From positions 1-8,566 of the forward strand of contig JAGVJS010000186.1 of the NCBI GenBank assembly GCA_020051025.1: a stretch of DNA of 8,566 nucleotides. The letters are read 5' to 3'. The stretch is from Sphingobium sp. (lineage in GTDB: Bacteria; Pseudomonadota; Alphaproteobacteria; Sphingomonadales; Sphingomonadaceae). The translations under genes and the position numbers were made by a program. Positions 1 to 6,813 of this stretch are shown piece by piece; the stretch's first letter is position 1, and the number at the start of each line of letters is the position of its first letter. The notes under the pieces are model-generated. The model did not search any database and was not told the DNA's origin. It was given only the letters and a program-made list of their open reading frames with translations.

Positions 1-572
1 ATCGCCAGCTGCTTGCCCAGCGGCTCGAGAACGTCGGCGCCGGCGGTCGATTCGAGCGCGACGAGCACGCCGATCTTGCCCATGCCCGGCGCTGCGGCGT
101 TGTGGACATAGGCGGTGACGACGCCCGAGTTCACCGACATGATCGCCGAGCGACGCAGCGACTGGTTTTCACCGATCGTCGCGATGTTCTGCGTCAGCGC
201 TTCGCCGACGGTGCCGCCGGTCGGATAGGCCGCAGCGGCCAGCGCGTCGATGTCGGTCAGGTTGCCGGCGAGCGCGACATTGGTGACGTCGCGGACGAAG
301 CCCTGGAACTGTTCGTTCTTGGCAACGAAGTCGGTTTCGCTGTTCACTTCGACGGCCACGCCCTTGGTGCCGGCGACGGCAACGCCGACCAGGCCTTCAG
401 CGGCGGTACGGCTCGACTTCTTCTGCGCAGCGGCCAGACCCTTGGCACGCAGCCAGTCGGTTGCCGCTTCGATGTCGCCATTGGCTTCGGTGAGCGCCTT
501 CTTGCAGTCCATCATGCCCGCGCCCGAACGGTCGCGCAGTTCCTTGACGGCGGCAGCAGTGATCTCGGCCAT
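1..572 (-). CDS. tsf: Elongation factor Ts, N-terminal part (cut by window edge)
   Basis: EF-Ts is the cytoplasmic nucleotide-exchange factor that releases GDP from EF-Tu during translation. About 190 residues are visible. The protein starts [20 protein letters not shown] and continues with MDCKKAL, the N-terminal UBA-like EF-Tu-binding domain (about residues 1-45). The family hallmark TDFVAKN follows at residues 80-86, at the start of the core dimerisation domain. The family is usually about 280-310 residues, so roughly the last third lies beyond position 1. The start is fixed by a good AGGAG ribosome-binding site seven bases upstream of the ATG. The gene follows rpsB on the same strand after a 96-base gap that carries a hairpin, the standard rpsB-tsf operon order. 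No frameshift or missing key motif is seen in the visible part. Confidence 0.97.
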   Translation of the reverse strand, partial: MAEITAAAVKELRDRSGAGMMDCKKALTEANGDIEAATDWLRAKGLAAAQKKSSRTAAEGLVGVAVAGTKGVAVEVNSETDFVAKNEQFQGFVRDVTNVALAGNLTDIDALAAAAYPTGGTVGEALTQNIATIGENQSLRRSAIMSVNSGVVTAYVHNAAAPGMGKIGVLVALESTAGADVLEPLGKQLA

Positions 573-610
573 GTTTCGGCTCCTAATAGTGGATGTTTCA
601 AATAAGCGGC

Positions 611-637
611 AGGGCGCGTCCCCGAAGAGCGCGCCCT
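611..637 (-). promoter_or_regulatory. Hairpin in the rpsB-tsf intergenic spacer
   Basis: A perfect 8-bp inverted repeat, AGGGCGCG / CGCGCCCT, spans 611-618 and 630-637 with an 11-base loop. It sits between the rpsB stop and the tsf ribosome-binding site. No T-run follows it on the minus strand, so it is not a classic intrinsic terminator. It may act as a partial attenuator or as an RNA-processing or stability element setting the S2 to EF-Ts ratio. The structure is seen in the sequence; the role is inferred. Confidence 0.5.
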
Positions 638-668
638 AGCCTGTCATTCCTACAGTCGTGCGACGCGC

Positions 669-1427
669 TTAGGCTTCGGCAACGATCTCTTCAGCGGCCG
701 GCTCGTCCAGCGCGCCCAGGTCGACGCCCGAAGCCTGCTGCGCACCACGGTTGCCCTTGGTGGCGGCGGCGGCGATCGCGTCGCAGTAGAGACGGATGGC
801 GCGGCTGGCGTCATCGTTCGCCGGAACCGGGAAAGCGATGCCGTCGGGCGAGACGTTCGAATCGAGGATCGCGACGACCGGGATACCCAGCGTGTTGGCT
901 TCCTTGATCGCCAGCTCTTCCTTGTTGGCGTCGATCACGAACATAACATCGGGGATGCCGTTCATGTCGCGGATGCCGCCCAGCGACAGCTCCAGCTTTT
1001 CGCGTTCACGCGTCATCTGAAGGACTTCCTTCTTGGTGAAGCCGTGGGTGTCGCCCGACAGCTTTTCCTCGAGGGTCTTCAGGCGCTTGATCGAACCCGA
1101 AATGGTCTTCCAGTTGGTGAGCATGCCGCCCAGCCAGCGGTGGTTGACGAAATGCTGGCCCGACTTGCGGGCGGCTTCGGCGATCGGATCCTGCGCCTGG
1201 CGCTTGGTGCCGACGAACAGCACCTTGCCGCCGGCGGCAACGGTGCCGGAGACGAAGTCGAGCGCGCGGCCGAACAGGGGCACGGTCTGCGACAGGTCAA
1301 GGATGTGGATGCCGTTGCGCTCGCCGAAGATGTACGGCTTCATGCGCGGATTCCAACGGTGGGTCTGGTGGCCGAAATGGGCGCCAGCCTCGATCAATTG
1401 GTGCATGGTGACGACAGGTGCCGCCAT
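669..1427 (-). CDS. rpsB: 30S ribosomal protein S2
   Basis: This is ribosomal protein S2 of the small subunit, needed for S1 binding and translation initiation. It has 252 residues, close to the usual 240-260. The N-terminal S2 signature is clear ([20 protein letters not shown], residues 8-27), as is the second conserved region around [14 protein letters not shown] and [11 protein letters not shown] (about residues 161-192). The C-terminal tail is acidic and Ala/Glu-rich (ending EEIVAEA), as is common in alphaproteobacteria. The ATG is preceded by AAGGAG at suitable spacing, which fixes the start. It is the first gene of the rpsB-tsf operon. A roughly 100-base leader with inverted repeats lies upstream, consistent with the S2 autoregulation known in other bacteria. 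Confidence 0.98.
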   Translation of the reverse strand: MAAPVVTMHQLIEAGAHFGHQTHRWNPRMKPYIFGERNGIHILDLSQTVPLFGRALDFVSGTVAAGGKVLFVGTKRQAQDPIAEAARKSGQHFVNHRWLGGMLTNWKTISGSIKRLKTLEEKLSGDTHGFTKKEVLQMTREREKLELSLGGIRDMNGIPDVMFVIDANKEELAIKEANTLGIPVVAILDSNVSPDGIAFPVPANDDASRAIRLYCDAIAAAATKGNRGAQQASGVDLGALDEPAAEEIVAEA

Positions 1428-1455
1428 AATAGTTTCTCCTTCCGGTTGGCCCTCT

Positions 1456-1517
1456 GGGAATCAGGAACCGCGAAACCACCTGAAAGGCGGCGCGTGGCAC
1501 CGGATATGTCGATTCCC
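1456..1517 (-). promoter_or_regulatory. Structured rpsB leader, candidate S2 autoregulatory element
   Basis: Read on the minus strand, a perfect 7-bp outer inverted repeat GGGAATC...GATTCCC (1511-1517 with 1456-1462) encloses 48 bases. Inside is a second stem: CGCG-CCGCC, loop TTTCA, GGTGG-(ttt bulge)-CGCG (1469-1494), with one G-T pair. The element ends 28 bases before the rpsB ATG and starts about 10 bases after the expected transcription start. In several bacteria S2 represses its own mRNA by binding a two-helix leader. The position fits, but the sequence was not matched to a known family. Confidence 0.4.
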
Positions 1518-1534
1518 ATGTGGAATGGTCGCGC

Positions 1535-1563
1535 CTTTAGACGTCGAAAAAAGCAAATGCAAG
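1535..1563 (-). promoter_or_regulatory. Putative promoter of rpsB-tsf
   Basis: On the minus strand, CTTGCA (1558-1563) and CTAAAG (1535-1540) are separated by 17 bases. They resemble the alphaproteobacterial housekeeping consensus CTTGAC-N17-CTATAT with four of six matches in each box. The spacer contains a T6 run. Predicted transcription starts near 1528, giving a leader of about 100 bases. The call rests on hexamer resemblance and position only. Confidence 0.35.
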
Positions 1564-1565
1564 GG

Positions 1566-1594
1566 TTGACGCCGTCCTCAAATGAGAACATAAA
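1566..1594 (+). promoter_or_regulatory. Putative promoter of the small membrane-protein gene
   Basis: TTGACG (1566-1571) and CATAAA (1589-1594) are separated by exactly 17 bases. The -35 box matches the sigma-70-type consensus TTGACA at five of six positions. Transcription would start near 1601, about 60 bases before the ATG at 1660. Its -35 box lies two bases from the -35 box of the divergent rpsB promoter, and its -10 is covered by a LexA-box match. Confidence 0.5.
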
Positions 1595-1600
1595 GGGAAC
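1586..1600. promoter_or_regulatory. LexA (SOS) box, GAAC-N7-GAAC
   Basis: The sequence GAAC ATAAAGG GAAC reads GTTC-N7-GTTC on the minus strand. This is the exact direct-repeat operator established for LexA in alphaproteobacteria such as Caulobacter, Rhodobacter and Sinorhizobium. It covers the -10 box through to the predicted start site of the plus-strand promoter, the classic place for a repressor. A third GAAC follows at 1606-1609 but at N5 spacing. A rough chance expectation for an exact match on either strand in a window this size is about 0.26, so placement is the stronger argument. Confidence 0.55.
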
Positions 1601-1614
1601 AGACGGAACAAATA

Positions 1615-1624
1615 CGGTTAACCG
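1615..1624. other. Perfect 10-bp palindrome in the small-gene leader
   Basis: CGGTTAACCG reads the same on both strands. It lies downstream of the predicted start site and 35 bases upstream of the small gene. It could be a protein-binding site (it contains TTAA, half of the CtrA motif) or chance. No second TTAA at N7 spacing is present, so a CtrA call is not supported. Confidence 0.3.
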
Positions 1625-1659
1625 CCGTTCAAACCGTCATAATGCGCCATGTCGTTTAG

Positions 1660-1911
1660 ATGGCAAGACAGAAAGTGATCCTTATGTTCGCTCTTGTTGC
1701 CGCAGCCCTGTTTTCCGCCGCATTCCTGCTGGCGATCGGCACCATTGCCTGGATGTTCGCACTCTATCATGACAAGATGGTGGCCGCGCTCCAGTTCCAG
1801 CCCATTCCGCAGCAACCGCCGGTCTATCACATCCGCATCCGCCGCCCCCGCGCAACCCAGCCGCCCCGCCGTCCGGTCCGCATCACGCACAGCAACGCGC
1901 TGGCTGCCTGA
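1660..1911 (+). CDS. Small single-span membrane protein, unknown, possibly SOS-regulated
   Basis: I do not recognise this 83-residue protein. It has a short basic N-terminus (MARQK), one long hydrophobic segment (about residues 6-36, VILMFALVAAALFSAAFLLA and onward), then a Pro/Arg-rich basic tail (about residues 48-75, with QPIPQQPP and RIRRPRATQPPRRPVR). It is probably an inner-membrane protein; the tail's side is uncertain because both flanks are basic. An in-frame stop sits directly before the ATG, so the start cannot be further upstream. No good ribosome-binding site precedes it, and the ATG at 1684 (residue 9) is an alternative. Third codon positions, especially in the second half, are strongly G/C as in the neighbouring genes, supporting real coding. 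A promoter overlapped by a LexA box lies upstream. A division-inhibitor role like that of Caulobacter SidA is a guess from size, topology and regulation, not homology. Confidence 0.65.
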   Translation: MARQKVILMFALVAAALFSAAFLLAIGTIAWMFALYHDKMVAALQFQPIPQQPPVYHIRIRRPRATQPPRRPVRITHSNALAA

Positions 1912-1995
1912 ACGGATTTCGGAATAGATAATGGCCCGTTCGGCCGGAGCCTGCCTCACGCCTGCTACAACCCGGACCGGTCAGGCGCTTACTTC

Positions 1996-2023
1996 CGTTC
2001 GTTTCGAGCGTAGTCGAGAAACG
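1996..2023. repeat. Intergenic inverted repeat of sphingomonad type
   Basis: The unit CGTTTC, GAGCGTAGTCGA, GAAACG (2000-2023) forms a 6-bp stem with a 12-base loop and is preceded by CGTT. I recall closely similar wording as a dispersed intergenic repeat in sphingomonad genomes; only one copy is present here. It lies in the 187-base gap between two convergent genes, where a hairpin could end transcription or stabilise 3' ends on both strands. I see nothing else in that gap. Confidence 0.5.
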
Positions 2024-2098
2024 CAAGCACAGCGCTATCAGCGCCTCGACACGCCCGAGCAGGCATTATGACCCGTTCTCGCTCGCCTGCCCCACTCG

Positions 2099-2890
2099 TC
2101 AGACGGTCGGCGCAGCCGCCGCAGCTTCCCGCTGCTTGCGCACCTTGGCATAGGACATGATCCCAAAGGGGATCAGCGCCACATAGACCGCGCAGATCAT
2201 CAGCAGCGTCAGCCAGGGATCGGTCACCAGCAGCGCCGCCAGCAAACCGGCCAGCGCGATCATCTCCAGCCGGATGCGCTTGCGCAGCCGCAGCGCCGAC
2301 CAGCTATAGGTGGCGATATTGGAGATCATCAGAAAGGCGACGAAGGCGGCCCAGGGCGCAACCACATACCAGGCGCGGAACATATCCTCGCCCGTCACCA
2401 GCCACAGATAGAGCGGCACGAAGGCCAGCCCCGCCCCCGCCGGCGCGGGAACGCCGGTCAGGAAGCCGGCCGACTTATGCGGCTGCTCGTCCGCATCGAT
2501 CGCCGCGTTGAACCGTGCCAGCCGCAGCGCGCAGGACAGCGCATGGGCCAGCGCGAAAATCCAGCCGAATTTCGGCATCGCATAGAGCGACCAGAGATAG
2601 AGAATCAACGCCGGCGCCACGCCGAACGCGATCGAATCGGACAGCGAATCCAGTTCGGCGCCGAACCGGCTCTCGCCGCGCAGCATCCGTGCGATCCGGC
2701 CATCCAGCCCGTCCAGCACGCCTGCAAACAGGATGGACAATACCGCCCGTTCCCACTCGCCCGAAATGCCGTAGCGCACGCCAGTCAGGCCAAAGCATAG
2801 CGCCATCGCCGTCACCGCGTTTGGCGCCACCATCCGCAGGGTAATGCCCCGCCGCATGCTCAACGGTATCCTGCGCCGCTGCCGGCTCAT
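2099..2890 (-). CDS. pssA: CDP-diacylglycerol-serine O-phosphatidyltransferase (phosphatidylserine synthase)
   Basis: This integral inner-membrane enzyme transfers the phosphatidyl group from CDP-diacylglycerol to L-serine, giving phosphatidylserine. The 263-residue protein carries the full CDP-alcohol phosphatidyltransferase motif D-x2-D-G-x2-A-R-x8-G-x3-D-x3-D at residues 60-85 (DGLDGRIAR, then GAELDSLSD), with all metal-binding aspartates present. Several hydrophobic helices follow, and the C-terminus is basic then Ala-rich. This is the membrane (type II) family, not the E. coli soluble type. A GTG at 2899 would add three residues, but it overlaps the ribosome-binding sequence AGGGGAG. The ATG at 2890 has that site eight bases upstream and is preferred. 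The gene starts 22 bases after the psd stop, so both are probably co-transcribed and act in consecutive steps. Confidence 0.95.
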   Translation of the reverse strand: MSRQRRRIPLSMRRGITLRMVAPNAVTAMALCFGLTGVRYGISGEWERAVLSILFAGVLDGLDGRIARMLRGESRFGAELDSLSDSIAFGVAPALILYLWSLYAMPKFGWIFALAHALSCALRLARFNAAIDADEQPHKSAGFLTGVPAPAGAGLAFVPLYLWLVTGEDMFRAWYVVAPWAAFVAFLMISNIATYSWSALRLRKRIRLEMIALAGLLAALLVTDPWLTLLMICAVYVALIPFGIMSYAKVRKQREAAAAAPTV

Positions 2891-2912
2891 GCCCCGCACT
2901 CCCCTGCCAGCG

Positions 2913-3647
2913 TCACTGCTGGATACCCGATATCACCCGCGTGTCGCCCATCTGGCCCAGGATCGTCTCGCCCGCGATGGTACGCTGGCCCAGGATCACG
3001 CGCGGCGCAGTGCCTGCGGGCAGATAGACGTCGACCCGGCTGCCGAAGCGGATGAGGCCGATGCGCTGCCCCGCAGCGACCATGTCGCCGGGCTTCACGA
3101 AGGGCACGATACGCCGCGCGACCAGCCCCGCAATCTGGGTGAAGCCGATGCGCACGCCATCATGCCGCTCGACCAGTATATGCTGGCGCTCATTATCCTC
3201 GCTCGCCTTGTCCAGGTCCGCGTTCAGGAACTTGCCGCTGATATAGACGACCGACTTGATCGTCCCGCCGATCGGCGTGCGGTTGATATGCACGTCGAAC
3301 ACGCTCATGAAAATCGACATGCGGATCATCGGCTGGTCGCCCAGGCCATTGTCGCCGGCCATTTCGCGCGGCGGCGGCACCCGCTGGATCAGCGTCACCA
3401 ACCCGTCGGCCGGCGCCACGATCGCGCCTTCGTCCTGCGGCACGGCCCGCACCGGATCGCGGAAGAAGGCGAAGACCCAGATCGTCACCATGACCATCAG
3501 CCAGCCCACGATGCCCCATCCCAGCAGGAACAGCACAGCGGTGATCGCGACCGCGATCAGGCCGAATTTCATCCCCTCCGGATGGACCGAAGGGAAGCGC
3601 CATTTGACGTTGCCACCCGTGGCAACACTGATCTCGTTATTTTCCAT
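2913..3647 (-). CDS. psd: Phosphatidylserine decarboxylase, short (type A) pyruvoyl enzyme
   Basis: The enzyme converts phosphatidylserine to phosphatidylethanolamine at the inner membrane. From the ATG at 3647 it has 244 residues. Visible marks are FPSVHPEG near residues 18-25, a hydrophobic membrane segment (about 28-61), FRDPVR, APADG (78-82), FDVHINRTP (about 117-125) and RFGSRVDVY. In the last, the Gly-Ser pair (202-203) is the expected self-cleavage site where the serine becomes the pyruvoyl group; this splits the protein into a large beta chain and an alpha chain of about 40 residues. The frame stays open to a TTG at 3734 (29 more residues), but that stretch lacks family features and has no ribosome-binding site. 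The chosen ATG also has only a weak one. It heads a psd-pssA pair and is divergent from icd; I found no convincing promoter. Confidence 0.94.
   Translation of the reverse strand: MENNEISVATGGNVKWRFPSVHPEGMKFGLIAVAITAVLFLLGWGIVGWLMVMVTIWVFAFFRDPVRAVPQDEGAIVAPADGLVTLIQRVPPPREMAGDNGLGDQPMIRMSIFMSVFDVHINRTPIGGTIKSVVYISGKFLNADLDKASEDNERQHILVERHDGVRIGFTQIAGLVARRIVPFVKPGDMVAAGQRIGLIRFGSRVDVYLPAGTAPRVILGQRTIAGETILGQMGDTRVISGIQQ
3609..3626 (-). other. Perfect inverted repeat just inside the psd start
   Basis: GTTGCCA, four bases, TGGCAAC form a perfect 7-bp dyad (8 bp with the flanking C-G pair). It lies 22-39 bases into psd and encodes residues V-A-T-G-G-N. As RNA it could form a compact hairpin within the early ribosome footprint; as DNA it has the shape of an operator. 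Either role is inference. Confidence 0.35.
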
Positions 3648-3808
3648 GGGCACCGTCTTTAGGGAGAGAGCCGCGCCCTGACAACGACCGATCCCGGCCA
3701 AGGCTCCATACGCGGCAGATTCATTGGCCTCCAAGGTTGAACATTGCCGCCGCTTTGCCTAGGGCGTCCCCATAATTCCACCCAAGAGAAGAAGGCGAAA
3801 CAGGCGCT

Positions 3809-5032
3809 ATGGCGAAGATCAAGGTGAAAAACCCCGTCGTGGAAATCGACGGCGACGAAATGACCCGCATCATCTGGGAATGGATCCGCGAGCGCCTCAT
3901 CCTCCCCTATCTCGACATCGACCTGAAATATTACGACCTCAGCGTCGAAAAGCGTGACGAGACGAACGACCAGATCACGATCGATTCCGCCAACGCGATC
4001 AAGCAGTATGGCGTCGGCGTCAAATGCGCCACGATCACGCCGGACGAAGCCCGCGTTGAGGAATTCAACCTCAAGTCGATGTGGAAGTCGCCCAACGGCA
4101 CCATCCGCAACATCCTGGGCGGCGTCGTGTTCCGCGAACCGATCGTCATTTCCAACGTGCCCCGCCTGATCCCCGGCTGGACCAAGCCGATCGTCGTGGG
4201 CCGTCACGCCTTCGGTGACCAGTATCGCGCGACCGACTTCAAGGTGCCCGGTGCCGGCAAGCTGCGCCTCGTCTTTGAAGGCGAAAATGGCGAGACGATC
4301 GACCGCGAAGTGTTCGATTTCCCCGGCTCGGGCGTCGCCATGGCGATGTACAACCTGGACGATTCGATCCGCGACTTCGCCCGCGCCTCGTTCAACTACG
4401 GCCTGAACCTGAAGTGGCCGGTCTATCTGTCGACCAAGAACACCATCCTCAAGGCCTATGACGGCCGCTTCAAGGATCTGTTCCAGGAAGTGTTCGAAAC
4501 CGAAGGCTTCGATCAGAAGTTCAAGGATGCCGGCATCGTCTACGAACATCGCCTGATCGACGACATGGTCGCCTCGGCGCTCAAGTGGAGCGGCGAATTC
4601 GTCTGGGCCTGCAAGAATTATGACGGCGACGTCCAGTCGGATCAGGTGGCACAGGGCTTCGGCTCGCTCGGCCTCATGACCTCGGTTCTGCTCTCGCCCG
4701 ACGGCAAGACCGTCGAAGCGGAAGCCGCGCACGGCACTGTCACGCGCCACTATCGCCAGCACCAGCAGGGCAAGGCGACATCGACCAACCCGATCGCCTC
4801 GATCTTCGCCTGGACCGGCGGCCTCAAATTCCGCGGCAAGTTCGACGACACCCCGGACGTCGTGAAGTTCGCCGAGACGCTGGAGCGCGTCTGCATCCAG
4901 ACCGTCGAAAGCGGCGCGATGACCAAGGATCTGGCGTTGCTGATCGGCCCGGAACAGTCGTGGATGACCACGGAGCAGTTCTTCGAGGCGATCCGCGTCA
5001 ACCTTGAAGCCGAAATGGCCAACTGGGGCTAA
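3809..5032 (+). CDS. icd: NADP-dependent isocitrate dehydrogenase (dimeric, eukaryote-like type)
   Basis: This cytoplasmic TCA-cycle enzyme oxidises isocitrate to 2-oxoglutarate and CO2, making NADPH. Its 407 residues match the homodimeric subfamily shared with mitochondrial and cytosolic IDH, not the E. coli type. The substrate-binding arginines fall at R100, R109 and R132, the same numbers as in human IDH1. Other landmarks are [10 protein letters not shown] (11-20), the family signature [20 protein letters not shown] (270-289), TRHYR (312-316, the NADP 2'-phosphate site region) and [13 protein letters not shown] (327-339). The ATG lies after a purine-rich stretch (GAGAAGAAGG); its spacing is long and a closer AGGCG is weak, so the start rests mainly on the family-typical N-terminus. 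It is divergent from psd and ends at a strong terminator, so it is probably monocistronic. The E. coli phosphorylation-loop control is not expected in this type. Confidence 0.98.
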   Translation: MAKIKVKNPVVEIDGDEMTRIIWEWIRERLILPYLDIDLKYYDLSVEKRDETNDQITIDSANAIKQYGVGVKCATITPDEARVEEFNLKSMWKSPNGTIRNILGGVVFREPIVISNVPRLIPGWTKPIVVGRHAFGDQYRATDFKVPGAGKLRLVFEGENGETIDREVFDFPGSGVAMAMYNLDDSIRDFARASFNYGLNLKWPVYLSTKNTILKAYDGRFKDLFQEVFETEGFDQKFKDAGIVYEHRLIDDMVASALKWSGEFVWACKNYDGDVQSDQVAQGFGSLGLMTSVLLSPDGKTVEAEAAHGTVTRHYRQHQQGKATSTNPIASIFAWTGGLKFRGKFDDTPDVVKFAETLERVCIQTVESGAMTKDLALLIGPEQSWMTTEQFFEAIRVNLEAEMANWG

Positions 5033-5081
5033 AGGACTGGAACTGATCCGCCAGTTGCGGTTTCAGTACGGTAACGGAACG

Positions 5082-5112
5082 AGGCGGCGCCGCATCCCGG
5101 CGCCGCCTTTTT
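5082..5112 (+). terminator. Intrinsic terminator of icd
   Basis: GGCGGCGCC (5083-5091) and GGCGCCGCC (5099-5107) form a perfect 9-bp G/C stem, extended by an A-T pair, with the 7-base loop GCATCCC and a following T5 run. It starts 50 bases after the icd stop. This is a textbook rho-independent terminator and separates icd from the next gene. Confidence 0.92.
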
Positions 5113-5173
5113 CATGTCTGGGGCATGCGACACATCCCCATGATTTCGGACGGACGAAGCAGGAGACGAGTTG

Positions 5174-6787
5174 ATGACCACCGCCACCAAGAAACGTCTG
5201 GAGGTCCGCGCCGCCGTGCCGACCGACGTGCGCGGCATCCAGCGGTTGATTGCCCGCGTCTATCCGGGCCTGCCCAATTATTCGCTCGCCACCCTGCGCG
5301 GGCAGATCAACAATTTCCCGACCGGCTGCTTTGTCGCCCTCTATGATGACAAGGTGGTGGGCTATTGCGCCACCATGCGCGTCAGCCGGGCGATGGCCTT
5401 TGCCAAGCATGACTGGGACGAAATCACCGCCAACGGCTTCGGCACCCGCCACAGCGCGGCGGGCGAATGGCTCTATGGCTATGAAATGGCGGTCGATCCC
5501 AAGCTGCGCGGCCTGCGCATCGGCCAGCGCCTCTATGACGAGCGCAAGGAACTGGCCGAGGAACTGGACTTGCACGGCATCGTCATCGCCGGCCGCATGC
5601 CCGGCTTCGCCCGCGCCAAGCGCCGCGTCCATGGGCCGCAGGATTATCTGGACAAGGTCGTCACCGGCAAGATGCGCGATCAGGTGATCAGCTTCCAGTT
5701 GAAGAACCAGTTCGAACCGCTCGGCGTCCTCGAAAACTACCTGCCCGAAGACAAGCAGTCGGACGGTCACGCCGCCCATCTGGTCTGGCGCAACCCTTAT
5801 GTCGACCCTGACGAAGCCCCCGAAATGCGCGTGCCGCGCGGCGTCGAAAGCGTCCGCATCGCCACCTGCCAGCTACAGGCCCGCGCGGTCGACAATTTCG
5901 ACGAATTTATCCGCAACGTCGAATATTTCGTCGATGTCGCGGCCGATTATCGCTCCGACTTCATCATCTTCCCCGAACTCTTCACCCTGCCGCTCCTCTC
6001 CTTCGAAACGAAGAAGCTGACCCCGATCGAAGCGATCGACAAACTCACCGGCTACACCCCGCGCCTGACGAAGGAACTGGGTCGGATGGCGCTGGAATAT
6101 AATATCAACATCATCGGCGGCTCCCACCCGACCCGCGCGGAGGATGGCGATATTCAGAATATCGCCTATGTGGCGCTGCGCGACGGTTCGATCCACACGC
6201 AGGAGAAAATCCACCCGACCCCCAACGAAGCCTTCTGGTGGAACATCAAGGGCGGCGATTCGCTCGACGTGATCCAGACCGACTGCGGCCCGATCGGCGT
6301 GCTCATCTGCTATGACAGCGAATTTCCCGAACTGGCCCGCCGCCTGGTCGATCAGGGCGCGCGCATCATCTTCGTCCCCTTCTGCACAGACTCGCGCCTC
6401 GGCTATCTGCGCGTCCGCTATTGCGCGCAGGCCCGCGCGATCGAAAATCAATGCTATGTCGTCATGTCGGGCAATGTCGGCAATCTGCCGAACGTCGACA
6501 ATATGGACATTCAATATGCCCAGAGCGCGATCCTGACGCCGTGCGACCTGCCCTTCGCCCGCGACGGCATCGCCGCGGAATCGAGCGAGAATGTCGAGAC
6601 GCTGACCATGGCCGACGTCAATCTCGCCGACCTCAGCTGGGCGCGAGCCGAAGGCACGGTCCGCAACCTGCGCGACCGCCGCTTCGACCTCTATCATATC
6701 GAATGGGACAGCAATCCCGACCACGGCCACGCGCCCAGCGGCGGCCCGGTGCCGGCAGGTGGTCATAATTCGCCGGGCGGCGGGTGA
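5174..6787 (+). CDS. Fused GNAT acyltransferase-nitrilase (carbon-nitrogen hydrolase) protein
   Basis: This is a 537-residue cytoplasmic two-domain protein (numbering from the ATG at 5174). The N-terminal part (about 8-190) is GNAT-like; the acyl-CoA-binding motif A is visible as MAVDPKLRGLRIGQRL (about 105-120), including the R-G-x-x-I-G pattern. The C-terminal part (about 226-510) is a nitrilase-superfamily hydrolase with its catalytic triad intact: E268 in FPELF, K345 in EKIHPTPNE, and C379 in ICYDSEFPE. The tail is Pro/Gly-rich. This arrangement corresponds to nitrilase branch 12 (RimI-fused), whose substrate I do not know to be established. Hydrolysis of an amide plus acyl transfer in one chain is plausible but unproven. 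The frame also has a TTG at 5171, but AGGAGA sits seven bases before the ATG. It lies after the icd terminator and converges on glmS. Confidence 0.93.
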   Translation: MTTATKKRLEVRAAVPTDVRGIQRLIARVYPGLPNYSLATLRGQINNFPTGCFVALYDDKVVGYCATMRVSRAMAFAKHDWDEITANGFGTRHSAAGEWLYGYEMAVDPKLRGLRIGQRLYDERKELAEELDLHGIVIAGRMPGFARAKRRVHGPQDYLDKVVTGKMRDQVISFQLKNQFEPLGVLENYLPEDKQSDGHAAHLVWRNPYVDPDEAPEMRVPRGVESVRIATCQLQARAVDNFDEFIRNVEYFVDVAADYRSDFIIFPELFTLPLLSFETKKLTPIEAIDKLTGYTPRLTKELGRMALEYNINIIGGSHPTRAEDGDIQNIAYVALRDGSIHTQEKIHPTPNEAFWWNIKGGDSLDVIQTDCGPIGVLICYDSEFPELARRLVDQGARIIFVPFCTDSRLGYLRVRYCAQARAIENQCYVVMSGNVGNLPNVDNMDIQYAQSAILTPCDLPFARDGIAAESSENVETLTMADVNLADLSWARAEGTVRNLRDRRFDLYHIEWDSNPDHGHAPSGGPVPAGGHNSPGGG

Positions 6788-6813
6788 TTATTTGCAAGCG
6801 CCGTGCTTGTCTT

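Noticed and set aside
1615..1634. CtrA-type site around TTAA at 1618
   Set aside because: The second half (TTCA) is off consensus and at N6 rather than N7 spacing.
1618..1959. 113-codon minus-strand frame opposite the small membrane-protein gene
   Set aside because: It has a charged, Cys/His-rich composition without a domain. The plus-strand frame has a coherent membrane segment, codon bias like its neighbours and an upstream promoter.
2844..3662. 272-codon open frame antisense to psd
   Set aside because: His/Asp/Arg-rich translation typical of a reverse-strand shadow; psd motifs on the minus strand are decisive.
3737..3776. Possible icd promoters: TTGAAC (3737) with TAGGGC, or a CATAAT box at 3771
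   Set aside because: The first has a -10 matching at only two positions; the second has no -35-like sequence at suitable distance. Neither is good enough to annotate.
3659..4762. 367-codon open frame antisense to icd
   Set aside because: It mirrors a highly conserved enzyme in a GC-rich genome, where the complementary frame stays open because of codon bias. Its translation shows no recognisable domain.
5873..6766. Long open frames antisense to the GNAT-nitrilase gene (also 5063-5779)
   Set aside because: Same codon-bias shadow effect; the plus strand carries all catalytic motifs and the ribosome-binding site.
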